This document shows, piece by piece, positions 15,326-24,762 of a DNA stretch of 64,000 bases. The notes beneath the pieces were generated by a model. The model was not told where the DNA came from, did no database searches, and saw only the letters and a program-made list of their open reading frames with translations. The stretch spans positions 2,914,001-2,978,000 of the forward strand of contig NZ_CP023702.1 in the NCBI RefSeq assembly GCF_008704555.1, in the 5' to 3' direction. This DNA is from Streptomyces nitrosporeus (lineage in GTDB: Bacteria; Actinomycetota; Actinomycetes; Streptomycetales; Streptomycetaceae). Position 1 is the first letter of the stretch. Each line of letters starts with the position of its first letter. The translations under genes and the position numbers were made by a program.

Positions 15326-16594
15326 GTGCCTGCTCTGAAACAGATCGCATCGACGGTCATCTCTACAGCCTTGTTGTCTGCATTTGCCCTCACTCCGGCT
15401 GTGGCAGCCGACAAGGACAAGGCTGACGACAAACAGCCGAAGCCGCCCGCTTCCATGTCGACCGTCGGTGGGACACGGCTGGGCCAGACCGGCACCCAGG
15501 TGGAACTGGGGCCGGGCGCCCCGGTGCTGCCCAAGGACCTGACCGCGAGGTCCTGGGTCGTGGCCGACGCGGAGAACGGCGAGGTCCTCGCCGCGCACAA
15601 CGCGCACTGGCGGCTGCCCCCCGCCTCCACGCTGAAGATGCTCTTCGCCGACACGGTGCTGCCGGCCCTCCAGCCGAAGACCATGACCTACACCGTCGAC
15701 GAGGCGGACCTCGCCGGGGTCGGCGAGGGCAGCAGCCTGGTGGGCATCAAGGAGGACCACAGCTACACCGTCCACGACCTGTGGCTCGGGGTCTTCCTGC
15801 GCTCCGGCAACGACGCGGTGCACGTGCTGTCCGCGATGTACGGCGGGGTGGACGCCACCGTCGCCGCGATGCGGCGGCACGCCGAGGAACTGCAGGCCCT
15901 CGACACCTATGTGGTCTCCCCCGACGGTTACGACGCCCCGAAACAGGTCTCCAGCGCGTACGACCTGACGCTCTTCGCCCGCAGCGGCATGCAGAAGGCG
16001 GACTTCCGCGAGTACGCCGCCACGGCCACCGCGAGCTTCCCCGGGGAGAAGAAGGGGAAGAAGCGCGAGAGCTTCGAGATCCAGAACACCAACCGGCTGA
16101 TCACCGGTGACATCGGCGTCGAACCGTACAAGGGCATCGCGGGGGTGAAGAACGGTTACACCAGCCACGCCGGCAACACCTTCACCGGTGTCGCCGAGCG
16201 CGACGGGAAGGTACTGCTGGTCACCGTCATGCACCCGGACGACGAGGTGAGCCACGCCGTCTACAAGGAGGCCGCGAGCCTGCTCGACTGGGGATTCGAG
16301 GCGAGCGGCAAGGTGTCCCCGGTCGGCATGCTGGTGCCGCCGAAGTCCGCCGAAGCCTCCCTGGGGAAGGGCGGCGAGGCCGCTTCGGGGGCCGCCGTGC
16401 CGAAGGAGGAAGGGGCGCACGGGAAGCCGGTGACCGTCGGGACGAGTGTGGCCGCCGCCCCCGCCGGCTCCGGCGGGGTGTGGACCGCGCTGTCCGTCAC
16501 GGCCGGCTCGCTGCTCCTGCTGGCGGCCGGGGTCTACCTGGTCAACCGGCGCTGGCCGCTGCCCGACCTGGTGCGCCGCCTTCCCCGTCACTGA
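15326..16594 (+). CDS. D-alanyl-D-alanine carboxypeptidase (S11 family)
   Basis: From GTG 15326 the product has 422 residues and begins with a signal peptide ending near ALTPAVAA. The penicillin-binding motifs are STLK (SxxK), SGN (SxN) and KNG in GVKNGYTSHAG where many relatives have KTG. A Pro/Glu-rich stalk precedes a C-terminal helix (about 390-408) and a short basic cytoplasmic tail, so the enzyme sits outside the membrane and trims the terminal D-Ala of peptidoglycan stems. No ribosome site is visible; the transcript may be leaderless. Earlier in-frame ATGs overlap the split gene and lack signal-peptide logic. Confidence 0.92.
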   Translation: MPALKQIASTVISTALLSAFALTPAVAADKDKADDKQPKPPASMSTVGGTRLGQTGTQVELGPGAPVLPKDLTARSWVVADAENGEVLAAHNAHWRLPPASTLKMLFADTVLPALQPKTMTYTVDEADLAGVGEGSSLVGIKEDHSYTVHDLWLGVFLRSGNDAVHVLSAMYGGVDATVAAMRRHAEELQALDTYVVSPDGYDAPKQVSSAYDLTLFARSGMQKADFREYAATATASFPGEKKGKKRESFEIQNTNRLITGDIGVEPYKGIAGVKNGYTSHAGNTFTGVAERDGKVLLVTVMHPDDEVSHAVYKEAASLLDWGFEASGKVSPVGMLVPPKSAEASLGKGGEAASGAAVPKEEGAHGKPVTVGTSVAAAPAGSGGVWTALSVTAGSLLLLAAGVYLVNRRWPLPDLVRRLPRH

Positions 16595-17462
16595 CCGCCG
16601 GCTCCTCCTCCCCGCTGTCCCGCGTCGCCGTCCAGGCGGCGCAGACCAGCAGCAGTTTCGCGCTGAGGTTGATCCACAGCAGGAGGGCGACCGGCAGCCC
16701 GAAGGCGCCGTACATGCTTTTCGAGGCGACGCTCTTCATATAGCTGCCGAGCAGCAGTTTGAGCAGCTCGAAGCCGACGGCGCCGACGAGCCCGGCGACG
16801 ACCAGCCGGTGCCTCGGCGGCTCCACCCCGGGCAGCAGCGTCAGCATGTAGAGCAGGAGGAGGAAGTCGGCGCCGGCCGCCACGATCAGCGCGGCCGTCC
16901 GGATCAGCACCCCGCCGGCCCCGTCCTCGGGGATGCCCAGCTTGTCGGCGGTCCAGCCGATGGCGGTCGAACCGACGGCGGAGACGGCGAGCGTGGCGAG
17001 TGCCGCGCCGCCGAGGCCGAGCAGCAGGACGGCGTCCTTCAGCTTGCGCACGATCGGATTGCCCTCGTCCGCGTCGTCCCTCTCCCAGACGGCGCGCAGG
17101 CACTCCCGCATCGAACCGATCCAGCTGACGCCGGTGAAGAGCAGCAGTACACCGGCGACCACTCCGACCGTGCCGGCGTGGGCCACCAGGTTGTCGATGC
17201 CCAACTGGTCGGAGATACCCGGCACCTGCTCGGCCAGCTGCTTCTCGATCCTGGCCAGCTGCCGGTCCGTCAGCAGCGCCGCACCGGCGGCCGCGCCGAC
17301 CGCGATCAGCGGGAAGAGCGCGAGGAAGCTGAGGAAGGTGATCGCCGCGGCGAGCCGGGTCCAGTGGACCCGGTCCAGGGTCTCGTAGGAGTGCCAGGCG
17401 TGCGTCCGCGCCAGCCGGACGACGAGCGGTCCCACCACGGGGAGTTTCTTCAGCCAGTCCAT
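16542..17462 (-). CDS. YihY/BrkB family inner-membrane protein
   Basis: From ATG 17462 (MDWLKKLPVVGPLVVRLART) the product has 306 residues and about six transmembrane helices. Family signatures are AAAITFLSFLALFPL near residue 40 and YGAFGLPVALLLWINLSAKL near 255. The family, once named for ribonuclease BN, has no settled function and is often described as a transporter-like protein. Its 3' end overlaps the carboxypeptidase gene by 53 bases, tail to tail. Longer starts add a stretch without a ribosome site. Confidence 0.88.
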   Translation of the reverse strand: MDWLKKLPVVGPLVVRLARTHAWHSYETLDRVHWTRLAAAITFLSFLALFPLIAVGAAAGAALLTDRQLARIEKQLAEQVPGISDQLGIDNLVAHAGTVGVVAGVLLLFTGVSWIGSMRECLRAVWERDDADEGNPIVRKLKDAVLLLGLGGAALATLAVSAVGSTAIGWTADKLGIPEDGAGGVLIRTAALIVAAGADFLLLLYMLTLLPGVEPPRHRLVVAGLVGAVGFELLKLLLGSYMKSVASKSMYGAFGLPVALLLWINLSAKLLLVCAAWTATRDSGEEEPAVSDGEGGAPGRAAASAG

Positions 17463-17590
17463 GCCGTACGCGTACCCGGCCGGGAGCGGAAAACCGGCGG
17501 CCGGGGCCACGTGCGGAACCAATCACCTATTTCAGCGAGTTCTGCAATAAATCCCTCATAAGGGTTTTTACGGGCGATACGGTCACGTCC

Positions 17591-18934
17591 ATGTCCGTCG
17601 ACACGGTGTCCATGACCGGTTGGGGCCGTACCGCCCCGACGACCGCCCTCCGTTTCCGTCCCCGTACGTACGAGGAGGCGGCGGTCGCCGTGACGGGCCG
17701 CGGGCCGCGCGGGGTCGTCGCCCGTGGACTGGGCAGGGCGCACGGCGACGCGGCGCAGAACGCGGGCGGTTCGGTGGTGGACATGACCGGGCTGGACCGC
17801 GTGCACGCGGTGGACGCGGTCGGCGGCGTGGTCGCCTGCGACGCCGGGGTGAGCCTGCACCGCCTCATCGAGGCGCTGCTCCCGCTGGGCTGGTTCCTCC
17901 CGGTGACCCCGGCGACCCGGTACGTCACGGTGGGCGGGGCGATCGGCTCCGACCTCCACGGCACCGGCCACCGGACGGCCGGCTCCTTCACCCGGCACGT
18001 GCGCTCCCTGGAGCTGCTGACCGCCGACGGCTCGGTACGGCGGGTGGTGCCCGGCACCGATCTGTTCGACGCGACGGCGGGCGGCCTGGGGCTGACCGGG
18101 GTCATCCTCTCCGCCACGCTCTCCCTCCTGCCGGTCACGACCTCCCTGATGTCGGTGGACACCGAGCGGGCGGCCGACCTGGACGCGGCGCTGGCCGGGC
18201 TCGCCGCGGGCGGTGCCGCCTACGAGTCGGCCCGGATCGACCTGATGGCACGGGGGAGGGCGACCGGGCGGGCCGTCCTGATCCGCGGGGAGCACGTGCC
18301 GGTGGACGCGCTCCCGGCGCGCGCCCGGCGCACCGCGCTGGCCTTCCGCCCGGGGAAGCTGCCGCCCGTTCCGGCGTACGTACCGGAGGGGCTGCTGGGC
18401 CGGGCCCCGGCGGCGCTGCTGGGGGAGCTCCGCTTCCGCGGCGCGCGCGCCGCGCGGGCCGGGCGGCTCCAGCGGATCAGCGCCTTCTTCCACCCCCTGG
18501 ACGCCCTCCCCGGCTGGAACCGGCTGCACGGCCCGGGCGGGTTCGTGCAGTACCAGTGCGCCGTCGGCGACGGGCAGGAGGAGGTGTTGCACAGGATCGT
18601 GCAGCGGCTCGCGCGGCGCCGCTGTCCGGCCTTCCACGCCGTGCTCCAGCGCCTCGGGGCGGGAGGGCCGGGGTGGCTCTCGTTCCCGGTGCCCGGCTGG
18701 TCGCTCTCGTTCGGGCTGCCCGCGGGGCTGCCCGGTCTGGGGCGGCTGCTGGACCTCTTCGACGACGAGACGGCGGCGGCGGGCGGCCGTGTCTGCCTCG
18801 CGAAGGACGCCCGGATGCGGCCTTCGGCACCGGCCGCGATGTACCCCAGGCTGCCGGACTTCCGGGCGTTGCGCGGGGAGCTGGACCCGGAGGGCGCCTT
18901 CCGCTCCGATCTGTCCCGCCGGCTCGCGCTCTGA
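17591..18934 (+). CDS. DprE1-like FAD-dependent oxidoreductase
   Basis: A 447-residue flavoprotein resembling mycobacterial decaprenylphosphoryl-beta-D-ribose 2-oxidase from end to end: GWGRTAP, RGLGRAHGDAAQNAGG, VTVGGAIGSDLHGTGHRTAGS (part of the FAD site), FFHPLDALPGWNR and AKDARM with Lys405 matching M. tuberculosis Lys418. In mycobacteria DprE1 oxidises DPR in arabinan precursor synthesis. Ser373 stands where M. tuberculosis has Cys387, the residue attacked by benzothiazinones. Next downstream is a DprE2-like gene, so the two-step epimerase is complete. Streptomyces walls are not known to contain arabinogalactan, so the product here is open. Confidence 0.85.
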   Translation: MSVDTVSMTGWGRTAPTTALRFRPRTYEEAAVAVTGRGPRGVVARGLGRAHGDAAQNAGGSVVDMTGLDRVHAVDAVGGVVACDAGVSLHRLIEALLPLGWFLPVTPATRYVTVGGAIGSDLHGTGHRTAGSFTRHVRSLELLTADGSVRRVVPGTDLFDATAGGLGLTGVILSATLSLLPVTTSLMSVDTERAADLDAALAGLAAGGAAYESARIDLMARGRATGRAVLIRGEHVPVDALPARARRTALAFRPGKLPPVPAYVPEGLLGRAPAALLGELRFRGARAARAGRLQRISAFFHPLDALPGWNRLHGPGGFVQYQCAVGDGQEEVLHRIVQRLARRRCPAFHAVLQRLGAGGPGWLSFPVPGWSLSFGLPAGLPGLGRLLDLFDDETAAAGGRVCLAKDARMRPSAPAAMYPRLPDFRALRGELDPEGAFRSDLSRRLAL

Positions 18935-19000
18935 CCCCCCCTCTGCCCGTCCGCCGCTCCTCCTCTCCCCTCCCCCTCCCCTCCTCTCCCCTGTCGCCAG
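18935..19000 (+). other. Polypyrimidine tract between the Dpr-like genes
   Basis: About 60 bases are almost only C and T on the plus strand (CTCCTCCTCTCCCCTCCCC type runs). It ends just before the CAGGAG ribosome site of the next gene. Confidence 0.6.
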
Positions 19001-19008
19001 GAGTCCCC

Positions 19009-19764
19009 GTGAAGAACGCCTTCGGTGCCCCGCAGTCCCTGCTCGTCCTCGGCGGCACCTCGGAGATCGGGCTGGCGACCGCGCGCCGGCTGATCGCCCG
19101 CCGCACCCGCGTGGTGCGGCTGGCCGGGCGCCCCTCGCCCGCTCTGGAGCGGGCCGCGGCCGGACTGCGTGAGCTGGGCGCCGAGGTGCACACCGTGGCC
19201 TTCGACGCGCTGGACCCCGGCTCGCACGAGGAGGTGCTGGGGAAGGTGTTCGCCGAGGGCGACACCGACATGGTGCTGCTGGCCTTCGGTGTCCACGGTG
19301 ACCAGATCCGCGACGAGGAGGAGCCGCTCGGCGCGGTCGAGGTGGCGCAGACGAACTACACCGGCGCGGTCTGTGCCGGTCTGGTGTGCGCCGGCGCGTT
19401 GCAGGCGCAGGGGCACGGATCGCTGGTGGTGCTCTCCTCGGCCGCCGGGGCGCGCGCCCGGCGCGCCGACTTCATCTACGGCTCCAGCAAGGCGGGGCTG
19501 GACGCCTTCGCCCAGGGGCTGGGGGACGCGCTGCACGGGACCGGGGTGCATGTGATGGTCGTACGCCCCGGGGCCGTGCGGACGCGTCCGGCGAGGCGTG
19601 GGGAGAGTCCGCTCGTCACGACGCCGGGGGCCGTCGCGGACGCGATCGTCACGGGGTTGCGGCGCCGTTCGGAGACGGTGTGGGTACCCGGCCCCCTGCG
19701 GGCGGTGGCGGCGGCCCTGCGGCTCGTACCGCGCCCGCTGTACCGGCGGCTGCCGGTGCGCTGA
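19009..19764 (+). CDS. DprE2-like short-chain dehydrogenase
   Basis: A 251-residue SDR enzyme starting at GTG 19009 behind CAGGAG. The cofactor loop is GGTSEIGLATARRL, the catalytic triad is seen as SS at LVVLSSAAG, then YGSSKAGLDAF with Tyr and Lys. In mycobacteria DprE2 reduces the 2-keto intermediate made by DprE1 to decaprenylphosphoryl arabinose. Pairing with the preceding gene supports the same chemistry. The C-terminal LRAAAALRLVPRPLYRRLPVR-like tail (residues about 230-251) is hydrophobic and basic, as in DprE2. Confidence 0.8.
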   Translation: MKNAFGAPQSLLVLGGTSEIGLATARRLIARRTRVVRLAGRPSPALERAAAGLRELGAEVHTVAFDALDPGSHEEVLGKVFAEGDTDMVLLAFGVHGDQIRDEEEPLGAVEVAQTNYTGAVCAGLVCAGALQAQGHGSLVVLSSAAGARARRADFIYGSSKAGLDAFAQGLGDALHGTGVHVMVVRPGAVRTRPARRGESPLVTTPGAVADAIVTGLRRRSETVWVPGPLRAVAAALRLVPRPLYRRLPVR

Positions 19765-19823
19765 GCGGACGGGGCCCGGCGGGCCGGGCCGGGGCCTCGG
19801 GAGGCGCCGGGTTGCCACCGGGC

Positions 19824-19864
19824 GCGCCGGGTCAGGGGTGCGGGGAGCGCCGGGTCAGGGGTGC
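19824..19864. repeat. Two copies of an 18-bp direct repeat over a gene end
   Basis: GCGCCGGGTCAGGGGTGC occurs at 19824-19841 and 19847-19864. The second copy contains the stop codon of the 2H phosphoesterase gene, so the gene end was duplicated downstream. Confidence 0.6.
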
Positions 19865-20445
19865 AGGGAGGGCTGGTCCACGAACCAGCCGCCCTGCGCG
19901 GGAACGGCGGGCGCGCCGCCGCCGCCCCCGAAGGGGAACTCCTGGATCTTGCGCCAGACGGCGTCCGCGCCCTGTTCGTACAGCGCGAAGGAGCCACAGG
20001 TCCACGACGCCTCGTAGGAGGAGAGCTCCTCGTAGGCGCGGTCCATGGCCGCCTCCTCGATGCCGTGCGCCACCGTCACGTGCGGGTGGTAGGGGAACTG
20101 GAGCTCGCGCACCAGCGGTCCCGAGGGCTCCCTGACCCGCTTCTGGAGCCAGGAGCACGCGGAGGCGCCCTCGACGACCTGGACGTAGACGACCGGGGAC
20201 AGCGGCCGGAAGGTCCCGGTGCCCGACAGCCGCATCGGGAAGGGCCGGCCGGCCGTGGCGATCTGCGCGAGGTGCGTCTCGATCGCCCGCAGGTCGGCGG
20301 CCTCGGCCTCGGTCGGCGGGAGGAGGGTGACGTGGGTGGGAATGCCGTAGGCGGCAGGATCCCCGAAGCTCGCGCGCCGCTCCTGGAGCAGGCTGCCGTA
20401 GGGCTCCGGGACCGCGATCGAAACGCCGAGCGTTACGGTCCCCAC
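19855..20445 (-). CDS. 2'-5' RNA ligase / 2H phosphoesterase family protein
   Basis: A 196-residue protein from GTG 20445. The two HxT motifs that define 2H enzymes are present: PTHVTLLPP near residue 38 and HPHVTVAHG near 121. The family includes RNA ligases and cyclic phosphodiesterases; which activity applies is unknown. It follows trpS on the same strand, 126 bases downstream. The C-terminal Gly/Pro-rich tail is unrelated to the fold. Confidence 0.88.
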   Translation of the reverse strand: MGTVTLGVSIAVPEPYGSLLQERRASFGDPAAYGIPTHVTLLPPTEAEAADLRAIETHLAQIATAGRPFPMRLSGTGTFRPLSPVVYVQVVEGASACSWLQKRVREPSGPLVRELQFPYHPHVTVAHGIEEAAMDRAYEELSSYEASWTCGSFALYEQGADAVWRKIQEFPFGGGGGAPAVPAQGGWFVDQPSLHP

Positions 20446-20571
20446 ATCGTTCTCCTCTGTTGTCGATGGCCGGTTCTCGACCCTGGCGAGTGGCGCACCG
20501 GGTGCCGTGGCGTCACTCGTGCCGACGCCAGTGTGGCCCCTCGGACGGCCTTCTCGCCAGGGTCCTTGGTC

Positions 20572-21597
<1,026 letters not shown>

Positions 21598-21842
21598 TCA
21601 GGTGCGCGGAGGGGGCTGGGCAACCGGTGCGGGAATGCGGTAGGGGGCCCGCCCGCGGGCGCCGGGGCCCCGCGGCTTGCGGGTCCGGCCGGGCGGTGCG
21701 GGGCGTGGGGCTTCCGGGCCCGCCGGGCGGCGCGGGGGCGGTACGGGGCGCGCCGGGCGGCGCAGGTTTCCCCGTCCCGGATCCGGCCGACGATACAAAG
21801 TGGGGCACACCCCGCCCCCCTCGTACGACGAACGGAGACCCC

Positions 21843-23048
21843 GTGCCGACCACGGAGAACGCCCTCGCCCTGGCCGAGGCGCACAGTGCGCACAACTACC
21901 ACCCGTTGCCCGTCGTCGTCGCGACCGCGGAGGGTGCCTGGATGACCGATGTGGAGGGGCGCCGGTACCTCGACATGCTGGCCGGTTACTCGGCTCTCAA
22001 CTTCGGCCATGGCAACCGGCGGCTCCTCGACGCGGCCAGGGCCCAGCTGGAGCGGGTGACGCTGACCTCGCGCGCCTTCCACCACGACCGCTTCGCCGAG
22101 TTCTGCGCCCAGCTCGCCGAGCTGTGCGGGATGGAGATGGTGCTGCCCATGAACACCGGGGCGGAGGCCGTGGAGACGGCGGTGAAGACCGCCCGGAAGT
22201 GGGGCTACCGCGTCAAGGGGGTGCCGGACGGCATGGCGAAGGTCATCGTCGCCGCCGACAACTTCCACGGCCGCACCACGACGGTCATCAGCTTCTCCAC
22301 GGACCCCGAGGCGCGCGCCGACTACGGCCCCTACACGCCGGGCTTCGAGATCGTGCCGTACGGGGACCTGACCGCCATGGCCGAGGCGATGACCGAGAAC
22401 ACGGTCGCGGTGCTGCTGGAGCCGGTCCAGGGCGAGGCGGGGGTCCTGGTGCCTCCGCCGGGTTATCTGGCCGGGGTGCGGGAGCTGACCCGGGAGCGGA
22501 ACGTCCTGTTCGTCGCGGACGAGATCCAGTCGGGGCTCGGGCGTACGGGCCGCACCTTCGCCCTCGAACACGAGGGCGTGGTCCCCGACATGTACGTCCT
22601 GGGCAAGGCGCTGGGCGGCGGGGTCGTACCGGTGTCGGCCGTCGTCTCGTCGGCCGGGGTGCTGGGCGTCTTCCGCCCCGGTGAGCACGGTTCGACGTTC
22701 GGCGGGAACCCGCTGGGCTGCGCCGTCGCCCTGGAGGTGATCGCGATGCTGCGCACCGGTGAGTACCAGCAGAGGGCGGCGGAGCTGGGCGACCACCTCC
22801 ACCGCGAACTGGGCCTGCTGGCCGACGGTGACGCGGTGACGGCCGTACGGGGGCGCGGGCTGTGGGCCGGAGTCGACGTCGCCCCGCGGCTGGGGACCGG
22901 CCGGGAGGTCTCGGAGCGGCTGATGGAGCGGGGTGTCCTGGTCAAGGACACCCACGGTTCCACCATCCGGATCGCCCCTCCGCTGATGATCGGCAAGGAG
23001 GACCTGGACTGGGGTCTGGAGCAGCTCCGGGGCGTCCTGACGGGCTGA
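21843..23048 (+). CDS. rocD: Ornithine--oxo-acid aminotransferase
   Basis: A 401-residue PLP enzyme from GTG 21843, with GGAG upstream. It converts ornithine and 2-oxoglutarate to glutamate semialdehyde and glutamate. Evidence: NTGAEAVETAVKTARKWGY, the FHGRTTT loop, LLEPVQGEAGV, the PLP aspartate in VADEIQSGLGRTG and the Schiff-base lysine in LGKALGGGVVPVSA. The YNFHPLPVV-type start (HNYHPLPVV) is typical of OAT rather than acetylornithine aminotransferase. It converges with the glutathionylspermidine-synthase-like gene. Confidence 0.93.
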   Translation: MPTTENALALAEAHSAHNYHPLPVVVATAEGAWMTDVEGRRYLDMLAGYSALNFGHGNRRLLDAARAQLERVTLTSRAFHHDRFAEFCAQLAELCGMEMVLPMNTGAEAVETAVKTARKWGYRVKGVPDGMAKVIVAADNFHGRTTTVISFSTDPEARADYGPYTPGFEIVPYGDLTAMAEAMTENTVAVLLEPVQGEAGVLVPPPGYLAGVRELTRERNVLFVADEIQSGLGRTGRTFALEHEGVVPDMYVLGKALGGGVVPVSAVVSSAGVLGVFRPGEHGSTFGGNPLGCAVALEVIAMLRTGEYQQRAAELGDHLHRELGLLADGDAVTAVRGRGLWAGVDVAPRLGTGREVSERLMERGVLVKDTHGSTIRIAPPLMIGKEDLDWGLEQLRGVLTG

Positions 23049-23096
23049 GCGGGCCGCACGGGCCGGAGACAGGCGGACGGGGCGGGGCCCGGCCGT

Positions 23097-24284
23097 TCAG
23101 AGGATGACGTGGGGCAGGAAGCGGGCGTACTCGTCCGTGACCGGTCCCGCGGACTCCCGGATGCCGAGCCCCGCCGCCTCGTTCTCCACCACCCAGGCGC
23201 CGAGGACCACACGGTTGCCGTCGAAGTCGGGCAGCGGCGCCAGCTCCTGGTAGCAGCAGGCGTCCTCGCGCCGTACCGGCGGCGCCCCCGCCTCGTGCAG
23301 GGTCACCCCGGCGCCCTCGCGGCCCAGCAGGGGCTTGGCGGCGTAGCCCGCCCCGCCGGGCTCCGCCAGCTCGCGGGGGCCGTCGAGATAGGACGGCAGC
23401 AGGTTGGGGTGGCCCGGGTACAGCTCCCAGAGGACCGCCAGGAGCGCCTTGTTGGAGAGCAGCATCTTCCAGGCCGGCTCGATCCAGCAGGTGGTGCCGG
23501 TGCCTCCCCCGTTGTCGAGGGTGTCCAGGACGTGCGGACCGAACTTGTCGGTGGTCAGCCACTCCCAGGGGTAGAGCTTGAAGCAGCTGCGGATGAAGCG
23601 GAGCCGGTCGTCGACGAAGCGGCCGGCCAGCCGGTCCCAGCCGATCCGTTCGACGGAGAGCGCCTCCGTCGCGATCCCCGCCTGTTCGGCCGTCTCCCGC
23701 AGGTAGGCGACCGTCATCAGGTCCTCGCCGAGCTCGTCGCCGTCGGAGTGGGCGAAGTGCAGGGGGCCGGGCGGCAGGAGGGCGGCCTGCCGCCTCCAGG
23801 CGTCGACCAGGCGCTCGTGCAGCGAGTTCCACTGGTCGGCGCCGGGGAAGCGCTCCTCCATCCAGAACCACTGCGGGCTGGCGGCCTCCACCAGCGAGGT
23901 GGGGGTGTCGGCGTTGTACTCCAGCATCTTCGCCGGGCCCGTACCGTCGTACCGCAGGTCGAACCGCCCGTACAGGCTGGGGAGTTCCGCGCGGCGCCGC
24001 CAGGACTCGGCGACCAGCCCGGCCAGCCGGGGATCGGTGATGCCCAGGTCGGCGAAACGGTCCTGCTCCACGATGTGCGCGGCTGCGGCCAGGCACATGG
24101 CGTGCAGCTCCTCGACGGTCTCCTCCAGCGCCTCGACCTCGGGCAGCGAGAAGACGTAGTAGGCGCTCTCGTCCCAGTAGGGGCGCAGCGATCCGTCCGG
24201 GTGCCGGGTGAGGGGGTAGACCAGACCCTGCTCCTCGACGGTCTCCTGCCAGCCGTCGCGCGGCTGGGCGGTACGGCGCTCCAC
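23097..24284 (-). CDS. Glutathionylspermidine synthase family ATP-grasp protein (YgiC-like)
   Basis: A 395-residue protein from GTG 24284 belonging to the preATP-grasp plus ATP-grasp fold of the E. coli Gsp synthase C-terminal domain and YgiC. Visible blocks: LPSLYGRFDLRYDG, LEYNADTPTSLVEA, FKLYPWEWL, and the ATP-grasp lysine region AAKPLLGREGAGV. It forms amide bonds in the family; no substrate is known for YgiC. The lipoprotein gene follows its position on the same strand only 4 bases away upstream, and the two form an operon like ygiBC. Confidence 0.85.
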   Translation of the reverse strand: MERRTAQPRDGWQETVEEQGLVYPLTRHPDGSLRPYWDESAYYVFSLPEVEALEETVEELHAMCLAAAAHIVEQDRFADLGITDPRLAGLVAESWRRRAELPSLYGRFDLRYDGTGPAKMLEYNADTPTSLVEAASPQWFWMEERFPGADQWNSLHERLVDAWRRQAALLPPGPLHFAHSDGDELGEDLMTVAYLRETAEQAGIATEALSVERIGWDRLAGRFVDDRLRFIRSCFKLYPWEWLTTDKFGPHVLDTLDNGGGTGTTCWIEPAWKMLLSNKALLAVLWELYPGHPNLLPSYLDGPRELAEPGGAGYAAKPLLGREGAGVTLHEAGAPPVRREDACCYQELAPLPDFDGNRVVLGAWVVENEAAGLGIRESAGPVTDEYARFLPHVIL

Positions 24285-24288
24285 GGGC

Positions 24289-24564
24289 TCAGCCGCCGCC
24301 GGTACCGGAGCAGCCGAACCCGCCGCTCTCCACGGCCGACTTGTTGAAACTGCCGCCGGAGTAGGTGCCGCTGCTCTTGCTGCCGCCGTAGTAGTAGGAG
24401 CCGCTGCCGCCGCTGTCGTCGCACTCGTAGCTCGGCAGCTCCTCCCGGGTGACCGGGTCGACGCACCGCCGGTCCGGCTCCGAGCCGCACGAGGTGATCG
24501 TCAGTGCGAGCATGCCCATGCCACCGAGCACCACGGTGCTCGACCTCAGTCTCCGCTTAGCCAT
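24289..24564 (-). CDS. Small lipoprotein, YgiB-like (DUF1190 type)
   Basis: From ATG 24564 (AGGGGAC upstream) the product has 91 residues. A basic N-terminus and hydrophobic stretch end in a lipobox LTITSC, so Cys about 25 is probably lipidated. The rest is Ser/Gly/Tyr-rich, ending near VESGGFGCSGTGGG, similar in style to the C-terminus of E. coli YgiB. It lies 4 bases before the YgiC-like gene, matching the ygiB-ygiC pair. Similarity is weak and the call rests partly on context. Confidence 0.65.
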   Translation of the reverse strand: MAKRRLRSSTVVLGGMGMLALTITSCGSEPDRRCVDPVTREELPSYECDDSGGSGSYYYGGSKSSGTYSGGSFNKSAVESGGFGCSGTGGG

Positions 24565-24762
24565 GTCCCCTGTTCCCCCCGTGGTCACCTGGGCGGGCGG
24601 CTTCAGGACAGCCGCCACCCGGCCATCAGATTAGATGCCCGATCCTTCCGGCCGACAGCCACGGCCCCCGGATATCCGGTACGCCCCGGTATCCGGTACG
24701 TCCCCGGCCGCGCCCCGGAGTCACGGGCGCCGCGAACCGGGCGCCCCTTCCGTCCGGAGCTC

